64,000 bases of DNA from Burkholderia cepacia (GTDB taxonomy: Bacteria > Pseudomonadota > Gammaproteobacteria > Burkholderiales > Burkholderiaceae): positions 1-64,000 of the forward strand of contig NZ_LDWR01000042.1 of the NCBI RefSeq assembly GCF_001039005.1, given 5' to 3'. Below the pieces are notes generated by a model, which was not told the origin of the DNA, ran no database searches, and saw only the letters and a list, made by a program, of their open reading frames with translations. Shown piece after piece: positions 19,660 to 27,952 of this stretch (its first letter is position 1; each line of letters opens with the position of its first letter). Made by a program: the position numbers and the translations under genes.

Positions 19660-20280
19660 ATGGTGCGACCCGTTCATTTCACCTACCGGATCGAGCGCGA
19701 TGCACGGCAGCCGGTCGCGGTCGCGGCGAGCGCGTACCGGATGCCGCTCGACACGCCCGCCGACTACGCGCGCGCCGCGCTGGCCGAAGCGGCCGGCGAC
19801 ACGTACGACGCAGACGACGCACCCATCGGCGAACGTCGCGTGCTGCTCGACCACGTCCAGTATTTCGCATTCCTCGCGGAAGCCACCGCGCGGATCCGCG
19901 ACGCCGTGCATCCGGATGCACGCGTCTTCATCGAAGTCTGCGCGCCGTACTTCGGCGCGCTGCCGGCCGAACTGCTCGCGCCGCACGTGCTGCTCGGCGT
20001 GCACCTGTACGACGAAGCGCTGCGCGATGCCGCGCGCGGCACGCCGATCATATGGATCGGCGACCGGATCCTGCGCGATGCGGAGTTCGCCGGCGACAAC
20101 CGCGTGTGCTGCGCGATCTGGCCCGCCCGGCTCGCCGACACCTTCGACGCGCAACTGCGCGGCCCGTGGCCGTCGTATGCGATCCGCCTCGAGCCGCATC
20201 CGGGCGCGTCGCGCACCGCCGCCACCTTGACCGATTCCGCCCATCATTCCGGCGCCGCCGTGCGGCCGGGGAGACCTTGA
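19660..20280 (+). CDS. Conserved-position hypothetical protein in the afc-like locus
   Basis: A 206-residue soluble protein that I do not recognise. It is rich in Ala, Arg and Asp, has no signal peptide or membrane segment, and contains a central hydrophobic stretch (APHVLLGVHLYDEALRDA) and a strand-like IIWIGDRIL. The ATG at 19660 follows the preceding stop by one base, and the next gene starts 1 nt after its stop, so it is embedded in the operon. By position it could be a partner of the adjacent KASIII-fold or diiron proteins. Confidence 0.7.
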   Translation: MVRPVHFTYRIERDARQPVAVAASAYRMPLDTPADYARAALAEAAGDTYDADDAPIGERRVLLDHVQYFAFLAEATARIRDAVHPDARVFIEVCAPYFGALPAELLAPHVLLGVHLYDEALRDAARGTPIIWIGDRILRDAEFAGDNRVCCAIWPARLADTFDAQLRGPWPSYAIRLEPHPGASRTAATLTDSAHHSGAAVRPGRP

Positions 20281-20281
20281 C

Positions 20282-21265
20282 ATGAATCAAACGCTCACCG
20301 TTATGCAGGACACGGCCGATATCCGCTGGTCGATGCCCGTCGATGCGCTGATGTCGAACGACTACGCGCTGCGCGAAGAGGCGCTGAACCGGCTGTACGA
20401 AAAGGCGAAGGCCGCGCAGTGGGACGTCGCGACCGACGTCGACTGGAGCCACGAGCTCGATCCGGCCAATCCGCTCGGCATGCCCGACCCGACGCTGCTG
20501 ATCTACGGCACCGAACTGTGGGGCAAGCTGTCCGACACCGACAAGCGCGAGGTGCGCCATCACGCGCAGGGCTGGCTGCTGTCGCAGATCCTGCACGGCG
20601 AGCAGGCCGCGCTGATCTGCGCGTCGAAGCTCGCGTCGGCCGAGACCGGCCTGAGCGCACGCTTGTGCGCGGCGGCGCAGATGATGGACGAAGCGCGTCA
20701 CGTCGAGGCCTACGCGAAGCTCGTCAACGAGAAGCTCGACGTCAGCTATCCGATGAGCCGCTCGCTGAAGGGGCTGCTGCACGACACGATCACGAGCAGC
20801 GCGCTCGACATGACGAACCTCGGGATGCAGGTGCTTGTCGAGGGCATCGCGCTGTCGATCTTCCAGAGCGTGGTCGCATACAGCACCGATCCGTTCATCA
20901 AGGATCTGTTCGTGCGGATCCAGCGCGACGAATCGCGTCACTTCGCGGTCGGCCGGATCACGCTGTGCCGCGTGTATGCGGAGATGAGTTCGAGCGAGCT
21001 GCGCGAGCGCGAGCAGTTCGTCTGCGAAGGCGCGGCCGTGCTGTACGAGCACCTGTGCGCGGACGACATCTGGGAACCGATGGGGCTGTCGAAGCGCGAA
21101 TGCAGCGCGATGGTGCGCGAGTCGCCGGTGTCGAGTTCGATCCGGCGCTCGATCTTCCGGCGTCTCGTGCCGACGATCCGCGAGATGGGCCTGCTCACGC
21201 CGACCGTGCAGGCGACCTTCGAAAAACTCGACGTCCTCGACTACGCGGCGATGCCGCTCAACTGA
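20282..21265 (+). CDS. Ferritin-like diiron oxygenase (AurF/R2-like ligand set)
   Basis: A 327-residue helical diiron protein. Proposed ligands are Glu107 (HGEQ), Glu137 and His140 (DEARH), Glu187 (VEG), and Glu217 and His220 (RDESRH). The two E...ExxH pairs are each spaced 30 residues apart, which is the class I diiron pattern. This is a different lineage from the diiron protein at 9405. Related enzymes hydroxylate, desaturate or N-oxygenate carrier-bound substrates. Operon context (ACP upstream, KASIII 1 nt downstream) suggests a carrier-bound acyl or aminoacyl substrate. Confidence 0.85.
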   Translation: MNQTLTVMQDTADIRWSMPVDALMSNDYALREEALNRLYEKAKAAQWDVATDVDWSHELDPANPLGMPDPTLLIYGTELWGKLSDTDKREVRHHAQGWLLSQILHGEQAALICASKLASAETGLSARLCAAAQMMDEARHVEAYAKLVNEKLDVSYPMSRSLKGLLHDTITSSALDMTNLGMQVLVEGIALSIFQSVVAYSTDPFIKDLFVRIQRDESRHFAVGRITLCRVYAEMSSSELREREQFVCEGAAVLYEHLCADDIWEPMGLSKRECSAMVRESPVSSSIRRSIFRRLVPTIREMGLLTPTVQATFEKLDVLDYAAMPLN

Positions 21266-21266
21266 C

Positions 21267-22256
21267 ATGACGATGCCCTCTTCCCACGCATCCCGCGACC
21301 CCGGCTTCTGGATCGGCATCGACGCGGTGGCCTACGAGCTGCCGGGCCTGCCCGTCGATATCGAGGCCTGGGCCGCCGAGCGCGACTACCCGGCGCAGCG
21401 GGCGGCGGCGATCGCGCAGTCGGGCAGCCGCTATTTCCACATGGCGCTCGACACGAGCGAGACCGACCTCGCGATCGCCGCAGCCGGCCGCCTGCTCGAC
21501 ACGGCCCGCGTGCAGCCGTCCGACGTCGGCGCTATCGTGCACGTGCACACGCAGCAGTTCAGCGTGCCGCCCGCGCCGCGCAGCCTGCCGCACGAACTCG
21601 CCGCGCATTTCGGCATCGAGCCGCTGTGGCTCGGCTCCGTCGCGCAGCTGAACTGCGTGTCGGTGGCGGCCGGCATCGAGACGGTCCGCGCGCTGATGCG
21701 CCGCCATCCGCAGCTCGACGCGGCGCTCGTCGTGTCGTCCGACCGCGTGTACGGCGAGGATTACCGGATGCGGCAGATGACCGGCGTGCAGTGCGACGGC
21801 GCGGCCGCGATGCTGATCGCCCGCAACAGCACGAAAAACCGGCTCGGCGGCATCGCGATCGAGACGCATGCGAAATGGCACCGCGGCTCGGATACCGTCG
21901 CCGCGAACGAGGCCGACCTGATCATGATGGAGTGGCCGTACACGCGCAAGGCGATCGACGCGGCGGTCGCGCTCGAGCCGCACGCGCTCGATGCGTACGA
22001 ACTCATGCTGCCGCACAACGCCGACCTGCCCGGCTGGAACGCGCTGTGCCGCGCGATGCGCGTGCCGGCCGAGCGGCTGTATGCGGAAAATATCTTTGCG
22101 CGCGGCCATGCGTGCTGCTCGGATTTCCCGATCAACCTGGCCGACGTCGGGCTCGACGCGGTGGCGCGCGGCAAGCGCGTACTCGGCGTGATGCAGTCGA
22201 ACTGCGGCGCGTATGCGGCCGCCACGCTTCATCCGGTGGGTCGCCATGACGCCTGA
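21267..22256 (+). CDS. 3-oxoacyl-ACP synthase III-family protein (Cys-His present, Asn replaced)
   Basis: A 329-residue KASIII-fold enzyme. Nucleophile Cys130 lies in AQLNCVSVAAG and catalytic His250 in LMLPHNADLPGW. The third residue, normally Asn in a GN-T/S loop, is His281 in ARGHACCSD. This is the most intact of the three thiolase-fold proteins in the locus and so the best candidate for carbon-carbon bond formation or acyl transfer on ACP. It overlaps the next gene by 11 bp. Loss of the Asn may favour acyl transfer or hydrolysis over decarboxylative condensation, but this is not established here. Confidence 0.82.
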   Translation: MTMPSSHASRDPGFWIGIDAVAYELPGLPVDIEAWAAERDYPAQRAAAIAQSGSRYFHMALDTSETDLAIAAAGRLLDTARVQPSDVGAIVHVHTQQFSVPPAPRSLPHELAAHFGIEPLWLGSVAQLNCVSVAAGIETVRALMRRHPQLDAALVVSSDRVYGEDYRMRQMTGVQCDGAAAMLIARNSTKNRLGGIAIETHAKWHRGSDTVAANEADLIMMEWPYTRKAIDAAVALEPHALDAYELMLPHNADLPGWNALCRAMRVPAERLYAENIFARGHACCSDFPINLADVGLDAVARGKRVLGVMQSNCGAYAAATLHPVGRHDA

Positions 22257-23421
22257 CCGCCCGCTTCCGCCCGCCGGCGATCACGCATGGATCGCCGACC
22301 TGCGCACGCCATGCTACGTGTACGAGCCGGAAGTCGCGATCGCGCACTATCGGTCGTTGAAGGCGCATCTCGGCACGAAGTTGATCGTGTCGCTGAAGGC
22401 GAACCCGAACCAGGACATGCTCGCGCGCTGCGCGCATGCGTACGAGGACGGCGTCGAACTCGCGAGCCGCGGTGAACTCGACGCGGTGATCGGCCGGATC
22501 AAGACCCCGCGCTACCTGAACAATCCGTCGATGGACGAGATGTTCATGCGCGCGGGGCTCGCGTCGCGCTGCCATTTCGTGCTCGACAACCCGGACGCGG
22601 TCGCGCGCTTCGTGCCGCTGGCGCGCGAAGCAGCGGCCGGCGGCAGCACGCCGGGCCCGGTGCTGCTGCGCCTGAATGCCGGTGCGCTGGCCGGCGAGCA
22701 CGCGCGCGCGCTGTGGCACGACCACTTCGGGATGACGCCGAACGAAGCGCACGACGCGGTACGCACGCTCGCGGCCGCCGGCTTTCCGGTAGCCGGGCTG
22801 CACGTGTTCTCCGGCCCGCATTCGTTCATTCGCCAGGACGCGACGCAACCCGACACGCTCGCGCTGCCCGAATTGCTCGCGGCGCTCGCACGCGATCTCG
22901 CGCCGGCCAACGGCTCGCCGCTCGGCTCGCTGAGCCTCGGCGGCGGGTTTGCCGACGATCATCCAGGCGACGCCGCGTTCGCGCGCTATGCGACCGCGCT
23001 GGCGCCGCTGGTCAGAAATTTTACGCTGGCCCACGAAGCCGGCCGCGCGATCTTTGCCGACGCGGGCGTGTTCGCGACGCGCGTCGTCGCGGTCAAGACG
23101 TGGCAGGACCGCACGATTGCCGTCTGCGACGGCGGCCTGTCGCACGCGTTCCTGCTCGCGCAGACCGAATCGGTGATGCGCCGCCTGGCTGCGCCGTCGC
23201 TCGTGCGCCGCACACCCGCGCCGCCGTCGCGCGGCGTGCCGACGATCTACGCCGGCAGTACCTGCAGCCGCGCGGACGTGATCGGCCGCGACGACACCGG
23301 CGCCCCGCCGCAGGTCGGCGACATCGCCGTGTTCGCGCGCTGCGGCGCCTATCACCGCACGTACTCGATGGCGCATTTCCTGTCCCACGACGCCGCGCAC
23401 GTGTACGTGCGGCCCGCCTAA
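22246..23421 (+). CDS. Fold-type III PLP-dependent decarboxylase
   Basis: A 391-residue ornithine/diaminopimelate-decarboxylase-like enzyme. The PLP lysine is Lys51 in SLKANPNQ. Also visible are HVFSG, the Gly-rich phosphate loop SLGGGF, the substrate/dimer motif GSTCSRAD and the C-terminal GAYHRTYSMAHF. The start overlaps the KASIII gene by 11 bp. It is followed by an AMP ligase, a pairing also seen in exosortase-A-associated clusters and, in function, in butirosin BtrK, where a related enzyme decarboxylates an ACP-bound amino acid. A free amino acid substrate is equally possible. Confidence 0.87.
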   Translation: MTPDRPLPPAGDHAWIADLRTPCYVYEPEVAIAHYRSLKAHLGTKLIVSLKANPNQDMLARCAHAYEDGVELASRGELDAVIGRIKTPRYLNNPSMDEMFMRAGLASRCHFVLDNPDAVARFVPLAREAAAGGSTPGPVLLRLNAGALAGEHARALWHDHFGMTPNEAHDAVRTLAAAGFPVAGLHVFSGPHSFIRQDATQPDTLALPELLAALARDLAPANGSPLGSLSLGGGFADDHPGDAAFARYATALAPLVRNFTLAHEAGRAIFADAGVFATRVVAVKTWQDRTIAVCDGGLSHAFLLAQTESVMRRLAAPSLVRRTPAPPSRGVPTIYAGSTCSRADVIGRDDTGAPPQVGDIAVFARCGAYHRTYSMAHFLSHDAAHVYVRPA

Positions 23422-23441
23422 AACACCCAGAGGAGCCGATC

Positions 23442-25016
23442 ATGAACGCACTGATCAGCGTCGCCGACCTGCTCGAGCACGGCGCACAGCGCTGGCCGCG
23501 GCATCTCGCGTATGCCGACGACGGCGGCGCGATGACTTACGAACAGCTTGCGCGCGCGGTCCGGCGCGCGGCGGCCGCACTCGCGTCGCGCGGCGTGCTG
23601 CCCGGCGAGCGCGTCGCCATCTACGCGCCGAAGCGCATCGAGACCGTGGTCGCGATGCTCGCGGCCAACGCCCTCGGCGCGATCTTCGTGCCGGTCAATC
23701 CGCAGTTGAAGGAAGCGCAGATCGAACACATCGTCGCCGACAGCGGCGCGGCATTGTTCGTGACCGGCGCGCAGCGGCTCAAGCGTCTGCCGGCGCTCGC
23801 GTCGCTGGTCGGTACGCGCGTGCTGCTGATCGAGGAACTGGCCGATGCGATCGCCGCACCCGGCGACGCGCCGGCGCCGGCCATCGCCGGCCGGCCGGTC
23901 GACGACGATCCGGCCGCGCTGCTCTACACGTCCGGTTCGACCGGCAAGCCGAAAGGCGTCGTCGTGTCGCATCGCAACCTGGTCTCGGGCGCGTTCAGCG
24001 TGGCCGCGTACCAGGGGCTGGCCGACGACGATGTCGTGCTCGGCGTGCTGCCGCTCAGCTTCGATGCGGGCCTGAGCCAGCTCACGACCGCGCTGGCATC
24101 CGGCGCGTGTTATGCGCCGCTCGACTTCCTGCAGCCGGCCGAGGTGCCGCGTCATTGCGACGCGCTCGGCGTGACGTCGATCACCGGCGTGCCGCCGCTG
24201 TGGATGCAGCTCGCGTCCGCCGACTGGAGCGACACCGCGCGCACGCGGATCCGCCGCTTCGCGAACACCGGCGGCCATCTCGCGACGCCGCTGCTGCACC
24301 GTCTGCAGGCGCTGTTCACGCACGCCGCGCCGTACCTGATGTACGGGCTGACCGAAGCGTTCCGCTCGACCTACCTGGCGCCGGCCGACGCGGCGCTGCG
24401 CCCGACGTCGATCGGCAAGGCCGTGCCGAACGCGGAGATCCTCGTGCTGCGTGCGGACGGCAGCGAATGCGCGGCCGACGAGCCCGGCGAACTCGTGCAT
24501 CGTGGCGCGTTCGTCACGCTCGGCTACTGGAACCGGCCCGAGCTGACCGCGCAGCGCTTTCGCGCGCTGCCGCGCCGGCACGCCGAGATCCCGCGCGGCG
24601 ACGTCGCCGTGTGGTCCGGCGACATCGTGCGGCGCGATGCGGACGGCTACCTGTACTTCGTCGCGCGCGGCGACGACATGATCAAGACATCCGGTTATCG
24701 CGTGAGCCCGACCGAGATCGAGGACGTGCTGTTCGCGCTGCCGCATATCCGTGAAGCGGCGGTGTTCAGCGTCCCGCACCCGGCGCTCGGCGAAGCGATT
24801 GCCGCATGCGTCGTGTCGACGCTGGACGCCGACGCGTGCCGCGCCGACATCGCGCGCGCCTGCCGCGACGCACTGCCGACCTACATGAGCCCGCTCGTCG
24901 TCGAACCGTTGCCGGCGTTGCCGCGCAACCCCAACGGCAAGATCGACCGCCCGGCACTGAAAACCCAGTATCGCGACACGTTCGCGCGCACGAACCTCGA
25001 GGAGACCGCCGCATGA
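23442..25016 (+). CDS. AMP-dependent acyl/aminoacyl ligase
   Basis: A 524-residue adenylating enzyme with the full motif set: LYTSGSTGKPKG, YGLTEAF, WSGDIVRRD, KTSGYRVSPTEIE and the catalytic lysine in PRNPNGKIDRP. The RBS (AGAGGAG) precedes the ATG at 23442. It resembles the acyl-CoA ligase that accompanies a PLP decarboxylase in exosortase-A-associated clusters. With the upstream decarboxylase it may activate an amino acid or amine and attach it to the ACP. It is a second ligase, distinct from the FAAL at 11627. Confidence 0.87.
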   Translation: MNALISVADLLEHGAQRWPRHLAYADDGGAMTYEQLARAVRRAAAALASRGVLPGERVAIYAPKRIETVVAMLAANALGAIFVPVNPQLKEAQIEHIVADSGAALFVTGAQRLKRLPALASLVGTRVLLIEELADAIAAPGDAPAPAIAGRPVDDDPAALLYTSGSTGKPKGVVVSHRNLVSGAFSVAAYQGLADDDVVLGVLPLSFDAGLSQLTTALASGACYAPLDFLQPAEVPRHCDALGVTSITGVPPLWMQLASADWSDTARTRIRRFANTGGHLATPLLHRLQALFTHAAPYLMYGLTEAFRSTYLAPADAALRPTSIGKAVPNAEILVLRADGSECAADEPGELVHRGAFVTLGYWNRPELTAQRFRALPRRHAEIPRGDVAVWSGDIVRRDADGYLYFVARGDDMIKTSGYRVSPTEIEDVLFALPHIREAAVFSVPHPALGEAIAACVVSTLDADACRADIARACRDALPTYMSPLVVEPLPALPRNPNGKIDRPALKTQYRDTFARTNLEETAA

Positions 25017-26104
25017 CCCTGTCGACGCTCGATGAAACCTGCCTCGGCGCACGTCGCGTCGCCGCGCCCGGCACGCTCGCGCTGTCCGGCGGCGTCGTGG
25101 TGCTGCCACCCGCCGTCATGTTCAGCGCGATTCAGGCACAGGAGCGCCATCCCGGCTACCGCCACCTGCTGTTGCCGCAGGCGCGCTTTGCGCGGCCGCG
25201 TGGGATGGGTGCGCTGACGCCCGAGGAAGGCACACGTCTCGCGCCGGGCGGCCGGCCCACGCTGCGGGTCGCGCCGCCCGGGCGCAGCCTCGCCGATCTC
25301 GCCGCCGATGCGGCGCTCGACCTGCGCGACCAGCTCGGCTCCGGGCAGCTCGCCCGCACGACCCACGTGATCGTCGCGAGCTGCGCGCTCAACGAGGGCA
25401 TCGGCGATTCGGTGGTCGGCCGCATGCAGTACGAACTCGGCCTGCAGCGCGTGACGCCGTTCGCGCTCGGCCAGAACGGCACGCTCGGCTGGTATTCGGC
25501 GCTGATGCTGCTCGACGGGCTGCTCGACGAAGGCGACCAGGCGCTCGTGATCCTGAGCGACAAGTGGCTCTATCCGTTCTTCCGCCAGTTCGGCGACCTG
25601 GTCGGCTACGGCGACGCAGCCGCCGCGCTGCTCGTGTCGCGCGCGGGCCCGACGCCCGAACCGGCCGTCTGGGGCGGCGTGCGGTCCGTCGCGGTCGAAT
25701 ACGGGCCGTCGATCGCCGATCCGTGGGCCGACGCACCGGCCGCGCTGCGCGACACGCTCGCGCCGGTCGCCGCGCGCGCGATCCGCCGCGCACTCGACGG
25801 CGCGAAGCTGCGCGCGGGCCAGATCGACTGGTGCGTGCCGCCCGGCTTCGATCCCGGCTTCGCGGCACGCGTGGCCGATGCCGCGTCGATCCCGCTCGGC
25901 GCGCGGATCCAGCACGACGGCTCGGGCCACCTGTCGTCGGCCGAATCGGCCGCCGCGCTGATCCGGCTCGCCGGTGCGCTCGACGAAGGCGAGCACCGCA
26001 CGGTGCTCGTCTGGGACACGGCGCTGCATGGCGCGGCCGCCGCCGCTGTCGTCGACCTGGCCGGCGGCCTCGACGCCGCGCTCGATATCGAAGGAGACGC
26101 GTGA
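25013..26104 (+). CDS. Thiolase-fold (KASIII-like) protein lacking all three catalytic residues
   Basis: A 363-residue KASIII-fold protein that keeps fold landmarks (VIVASCALNEG, GYGDAAAALLV, VLVWDTALHGAAAAAV). Where the nucleophile Cys should be, the sequence reads LGQNGTLGW (Gly156). The PHxxN loop reads VPPGFD (about 275-280), and the GN loop is GHLSSAES (His306). It is therefore probably not a condensing enzyme and may be a structural partner of the KASIII at 21267, as PqsB is to PqsC. The start overlaps the ligase stop as ATGA, and the end overlaps the next ATG by one base. Confidence 0.75.
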   Translation: MTLSTLDETCLGARRVAAPGTLALSGGVVVLPPAVMFSAIQAQERHPGYRHLLLPQARFARPRGMGALTPEEGTRLAPGGRPTLRVAPPGRSLADLAADAALDLRDQLGSGQLARTTHVIVASCALNEGIGDSVVGRMQYELGLQRVTPFALGQNGTLGWYSALMLLDGLLDEGDQALVILSDKWLYPFFRQFGDLVGYGDAAAALLVSRAGPTPEPAVWGGVRSVAVEYGPSIADPWADAPAALRDTLAPVAARAIRRALDGAKLRAGQIDWCVPPGFDPGFAARVADAASIPLGARIQHDGSGHLSSAESAAALIRLAGALDEGEHRTVLVWDTALHGAAAAAVVDLAGGLDAALDIEGDA

Positions 26105-27951
26105 TGAGTGCCTACAAGGTAAGCCTGCGCGAGCTGCGTTTTTTCCTGTGGGAACTGTTCGAGGCCGACCAGCGCTTTCTCGAACACGGGCCGTACAGCA
26201 CGCACGATCGCGCATCGATCGACGCGCTGCTCGAACGCGCACGGGATTTCGCGCTCGACCTCGGCCGCAGCTACCAGCAGGCGGACGCCGAGGGCTGCAC
26301 GCTGCTCGACGACGGCCAGGTGCGCATTCCGTCGCATTTCCATGCGCTGTGGGCGCGCTTTCGCGACGAATGGTCGAACACGCTGTTCGGCACCGCGCAC
26401 GGGCTGCCGCCGATCGTCACGCAGATGATCTACGAGATGTTCATGGGCGCGAATCCGTCGTTCATGACCTACGGCGGCTTCACGCGCCCGGCGATCAAGC
26501 TGCTGCAGATGCACGGCACGCCGCATCAGAAGACGCTGATTGCACCGCTCGAGGCGTACCGCTGGGACGCGTGCTTCTGCGCGACCGAACCGCAGGCCGG
26601 CACCGATCTCACCGCGGTCGCGCTGCGTGCGACGCCGCTCGAACGCGATATCTATGCGATCGATGGCGAGAAGGTCTACATTTCGGCCGGCATGCACGAG
26701 CTGACCGAGAACACGCTGTATTTCGTGCTCGGCCGCATCGACACCGCGTCGCCGGACTCGTTCTCGCTGTCGTGCCTCGTCGTGCCGCGCTTCTGGCCGG
26801 ACGAAGAAACCGGCGAACTGCAGCCGAACCATGTCGACTGCATCGGCCTGCCGCGCAAGATGGGGCTCAAGGGCTGCGCGAACACGCACCTGGTGTTCGG
26901 CTCGAACGGCACGACCAAGGGCTGGCTGCTCGGCGGCCGGCGCAACGTCGGCCTGCTGCAATTGATGCCGCTGATGAACCAGGCGCGGATGAGCACCGGG
27001 ATGTTCGGTGTCGGCGTCGCGTCGAGCGCGTACCTGCATGCGGTCGACTACGCGGGCCGCCGGCTGCAGGGCCGGCCGATCGAACGCGCGTCGAACACCA
27101 GCGCCGCGCGCGTCGCGATCGTCGAGCATGCGGACGTGCAGCGCATGCTGGTCGACATGAAGAGCCGCGTCGACGGCTGCCGTGGCTTGCTCGGCAAGCT
27201 CGCGGCGACCGCGACGCGCGCAGCGATGCTCGAAGCGACGCCCGACGCCGATCCGGCCGAGATCGAGCGCCATCGCAAGCTGCAGTTGCTGCTGACGCCG
27301 ATCTGCAAGGCGTTCATCTCCGACCAGGCGTGGCGGATCTGCGAAACCGCGATCCAGGTGCACGGCGGGCTCGGTTATACCGACGCGAGCCCGGTCGAGC
27401 AGAACGCGCGCGACGTGAAGATCCTGTCAATCTGGGAAGGCACGAACTACATCCAGGCGCAGGACCTCGTGCGCGACAAGCTCGGTTTCGGCCGCCATTC
27501 GCGGCTGATCCAGTATTACCGCGACGAACTCGACACCTTCCTGGCACGCCAGCATCACGCGGGCACGCACGCGGAACTGCGTCCGCTGTTCGACGCGCTG
27601 CGCGCGGGCGCCGACCGGATCGCCGCCGCGCTCGACGACATCGCCCGCGACGTGCAGGACGGCCACACGCACCGCAGCAGCCAGTTCTACACGCGTTTTC
27701 TCGAGATGTTCGGCGTCGTCACGTCGGCGTGGGTGCTGCTCGAATCGGCGACGATCGCCGCGCGCCGGCTCGACGCACCCGACACGGCCGATACGCCCGC
27801 CGAACTCGCGTTCTATCGCGGCAAGCTGAAAAGCGCGCGTTACTACTTCGCGAACGTGCTGCCCGTCGTCGACCAGCATGCGGCGGTGATCGCCACGATG
27901 GCGCATGCGGCGATCAGCGTCAGTTGCGAAGAACTCGTGCAGGCGGACTGA
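26104..27951 (+). CDS. afcE: Large acyl-CoA dehydrogenase family protein
   Basis: A 615-residue flavoprotein of the long (about 600-residue) acyl-CoA dehydrogenase subgroup, as in DmdC-like enzymes. Visible are an N-terminal helical extension, the flavin-binding stretch CFCATEPQAGTDLT, the middle beta-domain, RxxLQxRPIE-like RRLQGRPIE, the helical QVHGGLGYT motif and the probable catalytic Glu in IWEGTNYIQAQDL. A C-terminal extension follows. Start and stop are tightly packed with its neighbours. It likely introduces an alpha-beta double bond in an acyl thioester. The symbol follows my memory of afcE (BCAS0208, putative acyl-CoA dehydrogenase affecting lipid phenotypes) and is tentative. Confidence 0.88.
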   Translation: MSAYKVSLRELRFFLWELFEADQRFLEHGPYSTHDRASIDALLERARDFALDLGRSYQQADAEGCTLLDDGQVRIPSHFHALWARFRDEWSNTLFGTAHGLPPIVTQMIYEMFMGANPSFMTYGGFTRPAIKLLQMHGTPHQKTLIAPLEAYRWDACFCATEPQAGTDLTAVALRATPLERDIYAIDGEKVYISAGMHELTENTLYFVLGRIDTASPDSFSLSCLVVPRFWPDEETGELQPNHVDCIGLPRKMGLKGCANTHLVFGSNGTTKGWLLGGRRNVGLLQLMPLMNQARMSTGMFGVGVASSAYLHAVDYAGRRLQGRPIERASNTSAARVAIVEHADVQRMLVDMKSRVDGCRGLLGKLAATATRAAMLEATPDADPAEIERHRKLQLLLTPICKAFISDQAWRICETAIQVHGGLGYTDASPVEQNARDVKILSIWEGTNYIQAQDLVRDKLGFGRHSRLIQYYRDELDTFLARQHHAGTHAELRPLFDALRAGADRIAAALDDIARDVQDGHTHRSSQFYTRFLEMFGVVTSAWVLLESATIAARRLDAPDTADTPAELAFYRGKLKSARYYFANVLPVVDQHAAVIATMAHAAISVSCEELVQAD

Positions 27952-27952
27952 C

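Noticed and set aside
25013..26104. Annotating it as an active 3-oxoacyl-ACP synthase
   Set aside because: The nucleophile, His and Asn positions are all replaced in the eye alignment.
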